Positions 21,834-30,338 are shown, counted from the stretch's first letter. The stretch: 32,353 nucleotides of DNA from Ilumatobacteraceae bacterium (GCA_024643255.1 JAHENF010000034.1:1-32353); one strand, 5' to 3'. Numbers and translations are program-made. Notes: generated from the sequence alone by a model not told the origin.

Positions 21834-24761
21834 TCAGCCGTCGAGGGGCAGCCCGTCGAGGTCGAGCACGGCGTCGATGACCCGGGCGATCGGCGCGACG
21901 GCACCGTCGGCGCGTCGCTGCGCGAAGGCAGCGTCGAGCACCGACACTGCGTCGGGTCCCAACAGCTCGGTGTAGCGCCGTCGGAACATCGGCCACAGCG
22001 GCGCATGCGTGAGTGCCGTTGCCCACACCACGGCGGCTTCGTCGCTGCGGCCGGACAGGACGTACTCGATCGCAACGGTCTGCAGTGCGATCGCCGCCTG
22101 CAACACGTTGTGATCGTCGATCGCCATGCGCACCGCCGTGCGGAGGTGCGTCGATGCGCTGGTCGGATCGGTCGAGTGCAGCAACCTCGTCCCGATCGCC
22201 AACTCACCGAGCTGGGCGAACACGCGGGTGCCGGCGCGCTGGCTCTCGTGGAGGACCTCCTCGGCGAGCCGCTCGGTGGTGTCGAGGTCGTCGACGGCGT
22301 AGGCCGCGATCGACCGAATCATCGCGAGATGGGCGAGTCGGTGGTGGTCGTGCGTGTCGCGGAGCAGCGTCTCGGCCTCGTCGAGCATCCGGTCGACACG
22401 GTCGTCGTGGAGATCAGCGAGCACCAGGGCCTGGCTGTACTCCACGAGCACCGTGCCGCGCTGCAATGTATGTCGGGGCGCCGCCGCCAACGCCTGCTCG
22501 TACCAGATCGCAGCTCGCGATTGGTCCGCCGTGGCGAGCAACTCCATGTGGGCGCGGTCAGCGAGCGCCTGACATGCCCCGTACGGGTTGCCGGTGGAAG
22601 CGAAGGCGGTGGCGGCCGACTCGGCAGCCTCGACGGCGCCCTCGATGTCGCCGGTGAGGAAACGTGGCCATCCGATGCCGACGAGAACCCACGCGACGTC
22701 GTCGGTCGGTGCGGTCGGATCGTGTTCGGCGGCGTCCAACAGCTGCTGGAAGACGTCGCAGGCGACAGCCATGTCACCCCAATGGTCCGCTTCGCGTGCG
22801 AGCGTGTGCGCGAATCCCAGTGCGCCGCGCGGTTGGTGGACGAGGAACCAGACCAACGCGGTGCGCAGGTTCGGCGCTTCGTGATCGCGTCGTCGGCCCC
22901 AGAACGCCTCGTCGGGCCCATCGAGTCGGTCGCCGATCCGGCGGGCAAGCTGTTCGTAGTGGATGGCGTGGGCCCGCTCGGCCGCAGCGATCTCGTCGTC
23001 GTCGAGGAGTCGGCCGGCGAACATCCGTGTGGTGTCGAGGAGACGGAATCGGTCGCCGAGCGTCGCATGGTTGGCCGGCATCACGAGCCCGAACTCGGTC
23101 AGTCGGGTGAGGTCGGCGAGCGCGGGGTCGCCACCGACGGCGCGTACCCCGGCGATGTCGAACGTCCCCCGGAAGACGCTGAGGCGTCCGAGGAGTCGGC
23201 GCTCGGAGACCGTCAGGAGCTGGACGGTGTTGTCGAGGACTGCCTCGAGGCTCGAGTGAGGGCCGGTCGCACCGGGCCGGTGAACGGTCAGCACGGCGTC
23301 CTGGTCGCGTCGGATCTGCTCGACCAGCGCGGCGACCGGAATCGTTCCTACTCGTAGCGCGAGCAGCTCGATGCCGAGCGGCAACCCGTCGACGAATCGG
23401 CACAGCTCGGCGACGGCAGACAAGCTCGACTGGCCGGCCAGGCGCTCAGGGTGGGTGCAACGGTCGAGGAACAGCCGGATCGCCTCGGCGTGAGGTGTTG
23501 CGTCGGCGGTGTCGGCCGGCAACTCCATCGCCGGGACGTCGACGAGGTGTTCACCGGGGATCGACAGGGGAACGCGACTGGTCGCGAGCACGGTCGCGTC
23601 GGGGCGTCCTTCGAGCAGTGCGGCGATCGTTGAGCCGAGGGGGCCGGCCATCGTCTCCGCACCGTCGAACACGACCAATGTCGTTCGATTCGCGATCGTC
23701 ATCGGGGGTGCGGCAGCCGAGGCCGCCCGGGGACCGGGACCGCTGCGGCCCGCTGGGCTGAGCTGTCGCCAGAGGTCTGCGACGGCCTCGTCGACGTCGT
23801 CGAGGCCGGACAGGTCGACGAAGAAGGTGCCACCGGGCCACCGATCACGATCGAGTCTCGCGGCCTCGATCGCCACCCGCGTCTTGCCGACCCCTCCCGG
23901 GCCGACGAGGGTCACCAGCCGGTGCTGCTGCAGATCCGTCGAGATCTCGTCGAGGAGGCGTCGACGTCCGACGAACGTCGAGACCGGAGCAGGGAGTGTC
24001 GACATGGGCGGTGGAGGTCGGAACTCGAGTTCGACGTCGTCGCGACGAATTCGGTACTCGAGTTCGCGGGTGGCGGCAGACGGGCCGATCCCGAGGTCGT
24101 CGCGCAGGACGTCGCGGAGCTCGACGTAGGACTCGAGCGCGTCGATCCTGCGGCCGGCGCGATGCAGGGCGAGCATCAGCTGGCACCGCAACCGCTCGTC
24201 GTACGGTCGTGCTTCGACCAGCTGTTGGAGATCCGGGAGCAGGCGGTCGTGGTCTCCGAGCGCGAGGTGTGCGTCGACCCGGGCGGCCGTCGCGCGGTTG
24301 TGCAGCGCCTCGAGTCGCGCGATCTGGCCTGCTCGGTATGGCCCGTCGGCGAGGTCAGGAACGGGCGAACCCCGCCAGAGTGCCACGGCTCGGTCGAGGA
24401 GGTCGGCGGCGACACGGACGTTGCCGCTCACCGCGGCGCGGTCGGCGTCGGCCAGCATCACACTCAGACGTTCGGCGTCGACGGTCTCGGCGTCGACGCC
24501 GAGTCGGTACCCGTTCGAGGTGGTCTCGATCGCGCCGACAGGAAGGTGTCGTCGCGCTCGTGAGACGTGGCTCTGGAGGGTGCGGGACGCCGAGCGGGGA
24601 GGATCGTCGCCCCACAGCGCGTCGACGAGCGTGCTGACGGAGACCGAGTCACCGACCGCCAGCGCGAGTGCCTCGATCACGGCCCGTTCGCGAGTGGTTC
24701 CGAGCTCGATCGGGCCCTCGTCCGTGGTGATCACGAGGTCACCCAGGATCAGCACATCCAC
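21834..24761 (-). CDS. AfsR/SARP-type regulator with BTAD and NTPase domains
   Basis: 975 residues. Order: winged-helix OmpR-like DNA-binding domain (1-90), BTAD domain (about 95-240), NB-ARC-like NTPase (about 260-540) with Walker A GPGGVGKTR (287-295) and a Walker B-like TTLVVFDGAE, then TPR-like helical repeats (about 600-960). This is the architecture of large AfsR-type or LuxR-like 'STAND' regulators in actinobacteria, which activate secondary metabolism or secreted functions. The start is GTG 24761, behind a GGTGG site. A TAGCGT hexamer at 24783-24788 would give a leader of about 14 bases. The closest candidate target is the secreted DUF4185 gene directly downstream. Confidence 0.92.
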   Translation of the reverse strand: MDVLILGDLVITTDEGPIELGTTRERAVIEALALAVGDSVSVSTLVDALWGDDPPRSASRTLQSHVSRARRHLPVGAIETTSNGYRLGVDAETVDAERLSVMLADADRAAVSGNVRVAADLLDRAVALWRGSPVPDLADGPYRAGQIARLEALHNRATAARVDAHLALGDHDRLLPDLQQLVEARPYDERLRCQLMLALHRAGRRIDALESYVELRDVLRDDLGIGPSAATRELEYRIRRDDVELEFRPPPPMSTLPAPVSTFVGRRRLLDEISTDLQQHRLVTLVGPGGVGKTRVAIEAARLDRDRWPGGTFFVDLSGLDDVDEAVADLWRQLSPAGRSGPGPRAASAAAPPMTIANRTTLVVFDGAETMAGPLGSTIAALLEGRPDATVLATSRVPLSIPGEHLVDVPAMELPADTADATPHAEAIRLFLDRCTHPERLAGQSSLSAVAELCRFVDGLPLGIELLALRVGTIPVAALVEQIRRDQDAVLTVHRPGATGPHSSLEAVLDNTVQLLTVSERRLLGRLSVFRGTFDIAGVRAVGGDPALADLTRLTEFGLVMPANHATLGDRFRLLDTTRMFAGRLLDDDEIAAAERAHAIHYEQLARRIGDRLDGPDEAFWGRRRDHEAPNLRTALVWFLVHQPRGALGFAHTLAREADHWGDMAVACDVFQQLLDAAEHDPTAPTDDVAWVLVGIGWPRFLTGDIEGAVEAAESAATAFASTGNPYGACQALADRAHMELLATADQSRAAIWYEQALAAAPRHTLQRGTVLVEYSQALVLADLHDDRVDRMLDEAETLLRDTHDHHRLAHLAMIRSIAAYAVDDLDTTERLAEEVLHESQRAGTRVFAQLGELAIGTRLLHSTDPTSASTHLRTAVRMAIDDHNVLQAAIALQTVAIEYVLSGRSDEAAVVWATALTHAPLWPMFRRRYTELLGPDAVSVLDAAFAQRRADGAVAPIARVIDAVLDLDGLPLDG

Positions 24762-24782
24762 GAGTCCACCGCCACTGAACCG

Positions 24783-24788
24783 ACGCTA
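24783..24788 (-). promoter_or_regulatory. -10 hexamer TAGCGT, BTAD regulator gene
   Basis: Third occurrence of TAGCGT in the window, here 21 bases before the start codon, leaving room for a ribosome-binding site (GGTGG). Confidence 0.45.
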
Positions 24789-24812
24789 GTGCCCGTCCTG
24801 TCCACCCGTCTC

Positions 24813-24864
24813 CGTTTGTGGTGCGTCTCCGTTGGGGCGGGTCAACCGAAGTGCGCCGCAAACG
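24813..24864 (-). repeat. 52-base dispersed palindrome, copy D
   Basis: It matches copy C in 51 of 52 positions although 5.1 kb away. It lies 26 bases after the stop of the minus-strand DUF167 gene and 24 bases upstream of the BTAD regulator's -10 hexamer. Confidence 0.9.
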
Positions 24865-24890
24865 TCCTCTTGGTGGGGGGATCGGTGTCG

Positions 24891-25208
24891 TCAGGCGCCG
24901 GGGAGGCCCTGCATGCAGTCCTCGAGTCTCCGCGCCGCGGTCGTCAGGTCGATGCCGTCGAGGCGCAGACGCTTGTGCCGACTCGAGCCACCGGATCGGA
25001 CGCTGACCGCGGAGCGCCGCAATCCGAACACCTCGGCCACGAACGCCACGAGGGCCTCGTTGGCGCGATCGTCGACCGGCGGTGCGGCCACGCGGATCTT
25101 CACGGCGTCGCCATGACGTCCGACGATCTCGGTCCGGCGGGCACCGGGCTGTGCATGGACGCTCAACATCACCCCACCGTCGACCGTGTCGAGTTCGGCG
25201 CGATGCAT
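24891..25208 (-). CDS. DUF167 (YggU/UPF0235) family protein
   Basis: 105 residues, the usual length of this small conserved alpha/beta family. Recognisable blocks are LSVHAQPGARRTEI, KIRVAAPPVDDRANEAL and the basic SGGSSRHKRLRL segment, in the family's order. Function is unknown in the whole family. The basic patch has led to suggestions of nucleic-acid binding, which the sequence alone does not show. The ATG at 25208 lies 3 bases after the stop of the acyl-CoA dehydrogenase-like gene, so the two form an operon. A 52-base palindrome follows its stop. Confidence 0.9.
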   Translation of the reverse strand: MHRAELDTVDGGVMLSVHAQPGARRTEIVGRHGDAVKIRVAAPPVDDRANEALVAFVAEVFGLRRSAVSVRSGGSSRHKRLRLDGIDLTTAARRLEDCMQGLPGA

Positions 25209-25211
25209 CGG

Positions 25212-26270
25212 TCAAATCGACCTGAGCGTGGCGGCCCGGCCGTCGGCGGTCTGCGCCTGGATGACGTAGAAGTCGGCCTCGCGGGCGAGCCGCTGAGCCG
25301 GGTGGGCGAGATCCATCCCGCGCCCGCCCGTGGCGGCGAGCAGCGCCGTCGTCGACCGCCGGGCGAGATCGAGACAGGCGGCGCGGTGGTCGCTTGCCGA
25401 CGCGATGGCGGCTTCGATGTCGTCGTCGTGGTGGGCGTCGACGAGCGCGTCGTCACGCATCCAGATGGCATCGAGCTCCTCGCCGAGGCGACTCGCCACG
25501 TCAGCGGCATCGGCCGACTGGTGCAACAGGCGGATCGCGCGATCCGCCACCCCCAGAACCGCCGATTGACCGATTGCCGCGCGGACGCGATCGGTCGCTC
25601 GCCAGACCGCGGCGTCCTCGATGGCGACGACGAGGCGATCGGGAACCGCGCAGGCTTCGAAGGTCAACGCCACCGTGCCCGTCGACGCGAACACCGGGAG
25701 ATCGAGTGGCGTCGGGGTCACACCGTTGGGCGCCGACGCGGGGATCATCGACCACACGAGTTCGCCCGTCGACGACTCGGCGGCGACGCAGAACCAGTCG
25801 GCGAGGCCCCACGACGTGACCCACGGAGCGCGCCCGTCGAGGCGCCATCCGCCGTCGCCCCGCGTCGCCGTGATGGCCGGGGCTCCGACGTGGCGGGCGT
25901 GGGCGAATGCGACACCTGCCACCAGCTCGCCGCTGCACATCGGTGCGAGCAACGCATCGACGAGTTCGGTGTTCGGAGAGGTTCGCAACGACCGCGTGAC
26001 GCCGAGGTGCTGCACCCAGACGAAGAAGGTGGCGCCACACCCACTGCCGATCGCGGCGATGACGCGGCGGGCGCTGTGCGGATCGAGATCACTGCCGCCA
26101 TGCGATGTCGGCCCGGCGATGCCGAACATGCCCGCGGCGGCGAGCGCTCGCAGACCATGTTCCGGCGATGTCAGCCCCCGGTCGACGTCCTGCGCCCCGG
26201 TGAACAGGGCCGAGTCGGCGACGGCCTGTGCGCGCTCCACGATCGTCGGGGCGTCCGGTGGTGCCGACAT
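25212..26270 (-). CDS. Acyl-CoA dehydrogenase-like flavoprotein
   Basis: 352 residues. The N-terminal and middle parts follow the acyl-CoA dehydrogenase pattern: AAAGMFGIAGPTSHGG (about 43-58), the helix with VWVQHLGVTRSL (about 84-95), and the flavin-contacting block WRLDGRAPWVTSWGLADWF (about 141-159). The C-terminal helical domain ends in GGRGMDLAHPAQRLAREADFYVIQ. It is shorter than the typical 380-400 residues and shows no certain catalytic glutamate, so it may be one of the monooxygenase-like members or an inactive relative. ATG 26270 is divergent from the methyltransferase gene with a 64-base gap. No TANNNT hexamer is seen close to its start. Confidence 0.82.
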   Translation of the reverse strand: MSAPPDAPTIVERAQAVADSALFTGAQDVDRGLTSPEHGLRALAAAGMFGIAGPTSHGGSDLDPHSARRVIAAIGSGCGATFFVWVQHLGVTRSLRTSPNTELVDALLAPMCSGELVAGVAFAHARHVGAPAITATRGDGGWRLDGRAPWVTSWGLADWFCVAAESSTGELVWSMIPASAPNGVTPTPLDLPVFASTGTVALTFEACAVPDRLVVAIEDAAVWRATDRVRAAIGQSAVLGVADRAIRLLHQSADAADVASRLGEELDAIWMRDDALVDAHHDDDIEAAIASASDHRAACLDLARRSTTALLAATGGRGMDLAHPAQRLAREADFYVIQAQTADGRAATLRSI

Positions 26271-26322
26271 CGAGCAAGTGTCGCATCTGCAGCACGGCGC
26301 TGCGTGGTCCGCGACCCACCGA

Positions 26323-26328
26323 TACGGT
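26323..26328 (+). promoter_or_regulatory. -10 hexamer TACGGT, methyltransferase gene
   Basis: TANNNT hexamer 6 bases upstream of the ATG at 26335. This predicts a leaderless transcript. Confidence 0.5.
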
Positions 26329-26334
26329 CCGGTG

Positions 26335-26955
26335 ATGGCGAACGATCGGGCCTTCCCTCCTGGGTTCTTCGACCGCACGGACGAGTCGCCCGACGCCGTC
26401 TTCTACCTCCCCGAACGACTCGTGACCCACATCGACCAGGGGGCGATCACCGCGGTCGGCGAGCTGTACGCCGAGCTCGGGCTGGCGGGTGAGGTGCTCG
26501 ACATCTGCTCGTCGTGGATCTCCCACTTCCGCTCTCGTCCGAGGCGGCTGGTGGCAATGGGGATGAACGAGGTGGAGTTGAGCGCCAACGACATGGCGAC
26601 GAGCTGGGTCGTCCAGGACCTCAATGTCGATCCCGTCCTGCCCTTCGACGACGCATCGTTCGATGCGGTCACGTGTTGTGTGTCGGTCGACTATCTGACG
26701 CGCCCGCTCGACGTGTTCGCCGAGGTCGCTCGGGTCCTGCGCCCGGGTGGGCCGCTCGTCGTGACGTTCTCGAACCGCTGCTTTCCGACCAAGGCGATCC
26801 GCGGTTGGCTGCTCACCGACGACGAAGGGCACTGCGCGATCGTCGACACCTACTTCGATCTCACCGACGGGTTCGAACCGGCGGAGGTACGACTCTGCAC
26901 TCCCGCCGGTCGGGGAGATCCGCTCTACGCGGTCCTCGCCCGACGCGCCCGCTGA
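26335..26955 (+). CDS. SAM-dependent methyltransferase-like protein
   Basis: 206 residues with a class I methyltransferase (Methyltransf_11-like) pattern: a degenerate motif I VLDICSSWISHF (about 58-69), acidic loop after strand 2 (MNEVELSAND), LPFDDASFDAVTCCVSVDYL (about 102-121) and VLRPGGPLVVTFSNR (about 134-148). The glycines of motif I are replaced (GxGxG absent), so SAM binding is likely but not certain. Close homologues are often annotated only as methyltransferase domain proteins; the substrate is unknown. It converges with the metallopeptidase gene, 9 bases apart. Confidence 0.82.
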   Translation: MANDRAFPPGFFDRTDESPDAVFYLPERLVTHIDQGAITAVGELYAELGLAGEVLDICSSWISHFRSRPRRLVAMGMNEVELSANDMATSWVVQDLNVDPVLPFDDASFDAVTCCVSVDYLTRPLDVFAEVARVLRPGGPLVVTFSNRCFPTKAIRGWLLTDDEGHCAIVDTYFDLTDGFEPAEVRLCTPAGRGDPLYAVLARRAR

Positions 26956-26964
26956 ATCGTCCCG

Positions 26965-27885
26965 TCAGGGTGCGAGCGAGCCGTCGAACGTCAGACACTG
27001 CTCGGGGTCGCCAGTCGTGAACCCGACGTCGAACCAGTTGCGTCGTTGTTCGGCGCTTCCGTGCGTGAAGCTCTCCGGGTCGACCTCCTGGCCGGCCGCC
27101 TCCATGATGCGGTCATCGCCGACCGCTTCGGCGGCGTGGAGGGCCTCGTCGATCTCGTCGGGACGGTCGAACAACCCTCGTTCTGCCACCGATGACGCCC
27201 AGGTGCCGGCGAAACAGTCCGCCTGCAGCTCCATCGCCACCCCGAACTCGTTCGTCGAACCCGGGAACTGTTGCTGGGCGCTGCGCACCCGTCCTTCGAT
27301 GCCGGTCATGTTCTGGACATGGTGGCCGTATTCGTGGGCGACGATGTACTGCGCGGCCAGATCGCCGGTCGCGCCGAACTGTTGCTGGAGCTGTTCGAGG
27401 AAGTCCAGATCGAAGTACACGAGCTGGTCGGCCGGACAGTAGAACGGTCCCGTCTGAGCTGACGCGCGGCCGCATCCCGTCGTCGTCGCCCCGGCGAAGA
27501 AGACGGTGTCGGCGCCGGGAAAGGCACCCTGGAACGACTGCGGGTACTGGCCCTCCCAGTAGATCGAGACGTCGTCGACGGCGCCGCAGACCACCTGCTC
27601 GATCTCCGAGTCGCAGTTGGTTGCGCCCGTCGCATCCGAGAATGGATCCGACGTTGGATCCGAACCCGCCGAGCCGAGCAGTTGCGGAAGGATCCACACG
27701 GCGGCGAGCACGAGCACGGCGAGGATGCCTCCGCCGGCGCCCAGCGAGGTCGGGATGCCCGACCCGCCGATCGTGCCTCCACCGCGCCCAGGGCCGGCGC
27801 CGCGGCCGAACGGGAACGCCGATGCGCCTCCTGCGGCGCGCCGGTCGCGAACACGAGTGGAGCGGGTCGAGCGGATCTTCGTCAT
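26965..27885 (-). CDS. Neutral zinc metallopeptidase (YpfJ family)
   Basis: 306 residues. The N-terminus (1-50) is basic and Gly-rich, followed by one membrane helix (about 51-71), placing the catalytic domain outside the membrane. The catalytic motif is HEYGHH (H184, E185, H188) with the third ligand probably E219 in MELQADCFAG, and the family's C-terminal block THGSAEQRRNWFDVGF is complete. This is the PF04228 family of putative neutral zinc proteases, with unknown substrates. The ATG at 27885 lies 5 bases after the stop of the NTF2-like gene, so they share a transcript. Four or more extracellular cysteines could pair. Confidence 0.93.
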   Translation of the reverse strand: MTKIRSTRSTRVRDRRAAGGASAFPFGRGAGPGRGGGTIGGSGIPTSLGAGGGILAVLVLAAVWILPQLLGSAGSDPTSDPFSDATGATNCDSEIEQVVCGAVDDVSIYWEGQYPQSFQGAFPGADTVFFAGATTTGCGRASAQTGPFYCPADQLVYFDLDFLEQLQQQFGATGDLAAQYIVAHEYGHHVQNMTGIEGRVRSAQQQFPGSTNEFGVAMELQADCFAGTWASSVAERGLFDRPDEIDEALHAAEAVGDDRIMEAAGQEVDPESFTHGSAEQRRNWFDVGFTTGDPEQCLTFDGSLAP

Positions 27886-27890
27886 GGCGG

Positions 27891-28286
27891 TCAGCGACTC
27901 ATGATCGGAGATCCGTGGTGCACCACGAGCAGCCATCCGTTCTCGCCTCGTGCATACAGGTTGGTGGCCGCGACGGTGCCGGTGCCGCCCGCGTCGACGA
28001 GGTTCTCGTCGAGCGTCACCCAGGCGTGGTTCCCGTCGACGGCGACCGCATGGTTGGTGAGGATGAACTGGTTGCGGCCCGGGCCGGCCAGGATGCGCCG
28101 CCACGAGTCCTCGACGATCGGCCACGTGCGCAGGATCGGCCACCCGGGATGGACGCACACCACGCGGTCGCGGTGTTCCCACACAGCGCGCATCGCCTCG
28201 AAGTCGCGTTGCTCGTGGGCGTCGTAGAACGCCTGATTGGCGGCGAGCACCTCCTCGATCACGGGGTCCATCGGGGGTGGCTCCAT
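27891..28286 (-). CDS. NTF2/SnoaL-like protein
   Basis: 131 residues, the size of a single NTF2-like cone fold. Family features are the N-terminal helix with FYDAHEQRDFEAMRAVW, then HPGWPILRTWPIVEDSWRRIL, and late strands AWVTLDENL and GWLLVVHHGSP. Proteins of this SnoaL_3-type group are small ligand-binding or enzyme-like folds with mostly unknown roles. The start at 28286 is supported by a TACGGT hexamer 7 bases upstream; an ATG at 28271 is the alternative. It is the first gene of a two-gene operon with the metallopeptidase and divergent from the SDR gene. Confidence 0.85.
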   Translation of the reverse strand: MEPPPMDPVIEEVLAANQAFYDAHEQRDFEAMRAVWEHRDRVVCVHPGWPILRTWPIVEDSWRRILAGPGRNQFILTNHAVAVDGNHAWVTLDENLVDAGGTGTVAATNLYARGENGWLLVVHHGSPIMSR

Positions 28287-28293
28287 CGCGCCG

Positions 28294-28299
28294 ACCGTA
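28294..28299 (-). promoter_or_regulatory. -10 hexamer TACGGT, NTF2-like gene
   Basis: TANNNT hexamer 7 bases before ATG 28286. It lies only 21 bases from the divergent hexamer of the SDR gene, so the two promoters must overlap beyond their -10 elements. Confidence 0.5.
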
Positions 28300-28320
28300 C
28301 TGCCGATCAGGCCGTGCGGG

Positions 28321-28326
28321 TACGTT
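28321..28326 (+). promoter_or_regulatory. -10 hexamer TACGTT, SDR gene
   Basis: TANNNT hexamer 6 bases upstream of ATG 28333, in a 46-base divergent gap. This predicts a leaderless transcript. Confidence 0.5.
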
Positions 28327-28332
28327 CGACGC

Positions 28333-29286
28333 ATGACGTTCAACCACGAGTCCACGACCGACGAGGTGCTCGACGGTCTCGATCTGTCCGGCCGGCGCTT
28401 CGTGATCACCGGCGCCGCCAGCGGTCTCGGTGAGGAGTCGACACGGGCGCTCGCCGCGCACGGCGCGTCGATCGTGATGCTCGCTCGTGACCCGGCGAAG
28501 AACGACGAGGCCGCGGCCCGCGTCCGCGCGGCGGTGCCCGACGCCGACCTGTCGCTCGATACGGTCGACCTGGCCGATCTGGCGAGCATCCGGTCGTTCG
28601 CGGGTCGGTATCTCGACGGCGGCCAGTCGATCGACGTGTTGATCAACAATGCCGGTGTGATGGCGTGCCCGTTCGGGCACACCGCGGATGGCTTCGAGAT
28701 GCAGTTCGGCACGAACCATCTCGGACACTTCGAACTGACGAGGTTGCTCGAGCCTGCCGTGGTCGCCGGTGACCGGCCGCGCATCGTCAACCTGACGTCG
28801 TCGGCCCACGGCATCTCCGACGTCGACCTCGAAGACCCGAATTTCGAACACACCGACTACGACGCGTGGATCTCCTACGGCCGGTCGAAGTCGGCGAACG
28901 CGCTGCACGCCCTGGCGCTGTCGCGCCGCCTCGCGGGCGACGGGGTGTTGGCGTACTCGGTGCATCCGGGCGTGATCATGACCAACCTCGGCCGGCACCT
29001 GAACGACGATCTGATGCAGCAGATGATGGATCGCTCCAAGGAGCGGGCGGCGAAGACCGGTCAGCCCGAGGGGTTCCAGTTCAAGAGCGCCGAGCAGGGA
29101 GCGGCCACGCAGGTCTGGGCGGCGACGTCCGCCGATGTGGTGGAGCACAGTGGCACCTACTGCGCCGACTGTGGTCTCGGCGTGGAGGGTGGGAATGTCG
29201 GCGGCAACGGGTTCGAGCCGTACATCACGGACGCATCCCGGGCCGACGAACTCTGGGCGCTCAGCGAGCGACTGCTCGACTCCTGA
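28333..29286 (+). CDS. Short-chain dehydrogenase/reductase (retinol dehydrogenase-like)
   Basis: 317 residues. NAD(P)-dependent oxidoreductase with a Rossmann fold: cofactor motif TGAASGLG (about 27-34), NNAGVM (about 104-109), catalytic Ser in NLTSSAH (about 155-161) and YGRSK (Tyr/Lys, about 180-184). The long C-terminal extension after residue 220 and the general pattern match the retinol dehydrogenase/WW-oxidoreductase-like branch. In bacteria its substrates are mostly unknown alcohols or ketones. The arginine after strand 2 (MLARDPAK) favours NADP(H). The start is supported by the TACGTT hexamer. It converges with the LysR gene, 9 bases apart. Confidence 0.93.
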   Translation: MTFNHESTTDEVLDGLDLSGRRFVITGAASGLGEESTRALAAHGASIVMLARDPAKNDEAAARVRAAVPDADLSLDTVDLADLASIRSFAGRYLDGGQSIDVLINNAGVMACPFGHTADGFEMQFGTNHLGHFELTRLLEPAVVAGDRPRIVNLTSSAHGISDVDLEDPNFEHTDYDAWISYGRSKSANALHALALSRRLAGDGVLAYSVHPGVIMTNLGRHLNDDLMQQMMDRSKERAAKTGQPEGFQFKSAEQGAATQVWAATSADVVEHSGTYCADCGLGVEGGNVGGNGFEPYITDASRADELWALSERLLDS

Positions 29287-29295
29287 CTCGTCCGG

Positions 29296-30261
29296 TCAGG
29301 CGGTCGCCGGGCGCTTCGTGCGCCGGCGTGGCGGTGGTGGATCGAGTTCGGCGAAGCGCAGGGCCACCTCTGCACTCACCGACACGGCGAGTTCGATGAA
29401 CCGCTCGGCCGCGGGCGACAGCGTGTGGCCGGAACGCCACGCGATCGAGATCTCGCGGCCGGGGAACGCCGGCTCGAGGGGGTGGAGGCTCACGCGGGGG
29501 TCTTCCGGGTCGACGCACAGCAGCGGCAGCACCGCCACGCCCATGCCGGCGCGGACCATCGCCGCGACGGTGCCGTTGTCGTTCGTGCGGAACACGTAGT
29601 TGGGGTCGAGGCCGCCCGAACGCAGCCCGGCCTCGTTGATCATCTGGCAGGAGTTGGCGTGCTGGCCGAGCAGCGGCTCGTCGACGATGGCGCTGATCTG
29701 CACGGGCCCGGCGGGGAACTGGCCGGGTCGGGCGATGAGTCGGAACGGGTCGTTGAGCAGGTGGCGGGTGTCGAAGCTCGGGTCGACGTCGCCGACGACG
29801 AAGCTCAGGTCGAGGTCTCCGGCGGCGAGTCGGTCGTGGAGCACGTCGTCGTAGTCGCTCTCGAAGGCGACGATCTCGAGGCCGGGGAGTTCCTTGCGCA
29901 TCGACCCGATCAGCGAGGGGAGCACCGTGTTGGAGATGCTCTGGAACGTGCCGACGCTGAGTCGCCCTGCGTCGCCGGCGCGGAAGCGGTCGAGATCGTC
30001 GGAGATGCGATCGAGCTGGGTGAGCAGCGCTCGGCCGTGTTCGAGCAGGTGGGCGCCGAGCGGTGTGAGCTCGACGGGCCGCGGGCCGCCTGGGCGGTCG
30101 AAGACGCGGTCGCCGACGATGCGCTCGAGCGAGGCGATTTGCTGGCTGACCGCCGACTGGGTGTAGCCGAGACGCTCGGCGGCACGCCCGAACGTACCCT
30201 CGTTGGCGACCGCGTCGAACGCGACGAGCAGGCGCATGTCGAGGTCACGAAGGTCAGCCAT
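29296..30261 (-). CDS. LysR-family transcriptional regulator
   Basis: 321 residues. The N-terminal winged HTH (about 5-64) shows the LysR pattern LVAFDAVANEGTFGRAAERLGYTQSAVSQQIASLE, split here by the two helices, followed by the linker helix and a periplasmic-binding-like effector domain (about 92-300). Codons for the start: ATG 30261 is preceded by a TATGCT hexamer 7 bases upstream; two ATGs further upstream (30273, 30267) fall inside or before that promoter and are unlikely. It is divergent from the 95-residue unknown gene, the classical arrangement for a LysR protein and its target. A Pro/Arg-rich tail ends the protein. Confidence 0.93.
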   Translation of the reverse strand: MADLRDLDMRLLVAFDAVANEGTFGRAAERLGYTQSAVSQQIASLERIVGDRVFDRPGGPRPVELTPLGAHLLEHGRALLTQLDRISDDLDRFRAGDAGRLSVGTFQSISNTVLPSLIGSMRKELPGLEIVAFESDYDDVLHDRLAAGDLDLSFVVGDVDPSFDTRHLLNDPFRLIARPGQFPAGPVQISAIVDEPLLGQHANSCQMINEAGLRSGGLDPNYVFRTNDNGTVAAMVRAGMGVAVLPLLCVDPEDPRVSLHPLEPAFPGREISIAWRSGHTLSPAAERFIELAVSVSAEVALRFAELDPPPPRRRTKRPATA

Positions 30262-30265
30262 GAGC

Positions 30266-30280
30266 ATAAGCATAACTGAT
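30266..30280. promoter_or_regulatory. Candidate LysR box (T-N11-A)
   Basis: ATAAGCATAACTGAT fits T-N11-A with a partial dyad and overlaps the regulator's own -10 hexamer, as expected for autorepression. The whole gap 30262-30338 is much more AT-rich than its surroundings. Predicted from pattern only. Confidence 0.35.
30269..30274 (-). promoter_or_regulatory. -10 hexamer TATGCT, LysR gene
   Basis: TANNNT hexamer 7 bases upstream of ATG 30261. This predicts a leaderless transcript. Confidence 0.5.
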
Positions 30281-30325
30281 CATCATGAAGACAAAGCATC
30301 GCTGTTGATTGACCTCCTGTGTCCG

Positions 30326-30331
30326 TAGATT
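30326..30331 (+). promoter_or_regulatory. -10 hexamer TAGATT, 95-residue gene
   Basis: TANNNT hexamer 7 bases upstream of ATG 30339. A possible -35 TTGATT (30305-30310) lies at a short 15-base spacing, which would suit an activator-dependent promoter. Confidence 0.5.
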
Positions 30332-30338
30332 GGACTCC

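Noticed and set aside
19760..22207. 815-residue reading of the DUF4185 gene
   Set aside because: The first 169 residues overlap the end of the BTAD regulator in another frame. ATG 21700 has a strong ribosome-binding site and starts a proper signal peptide.
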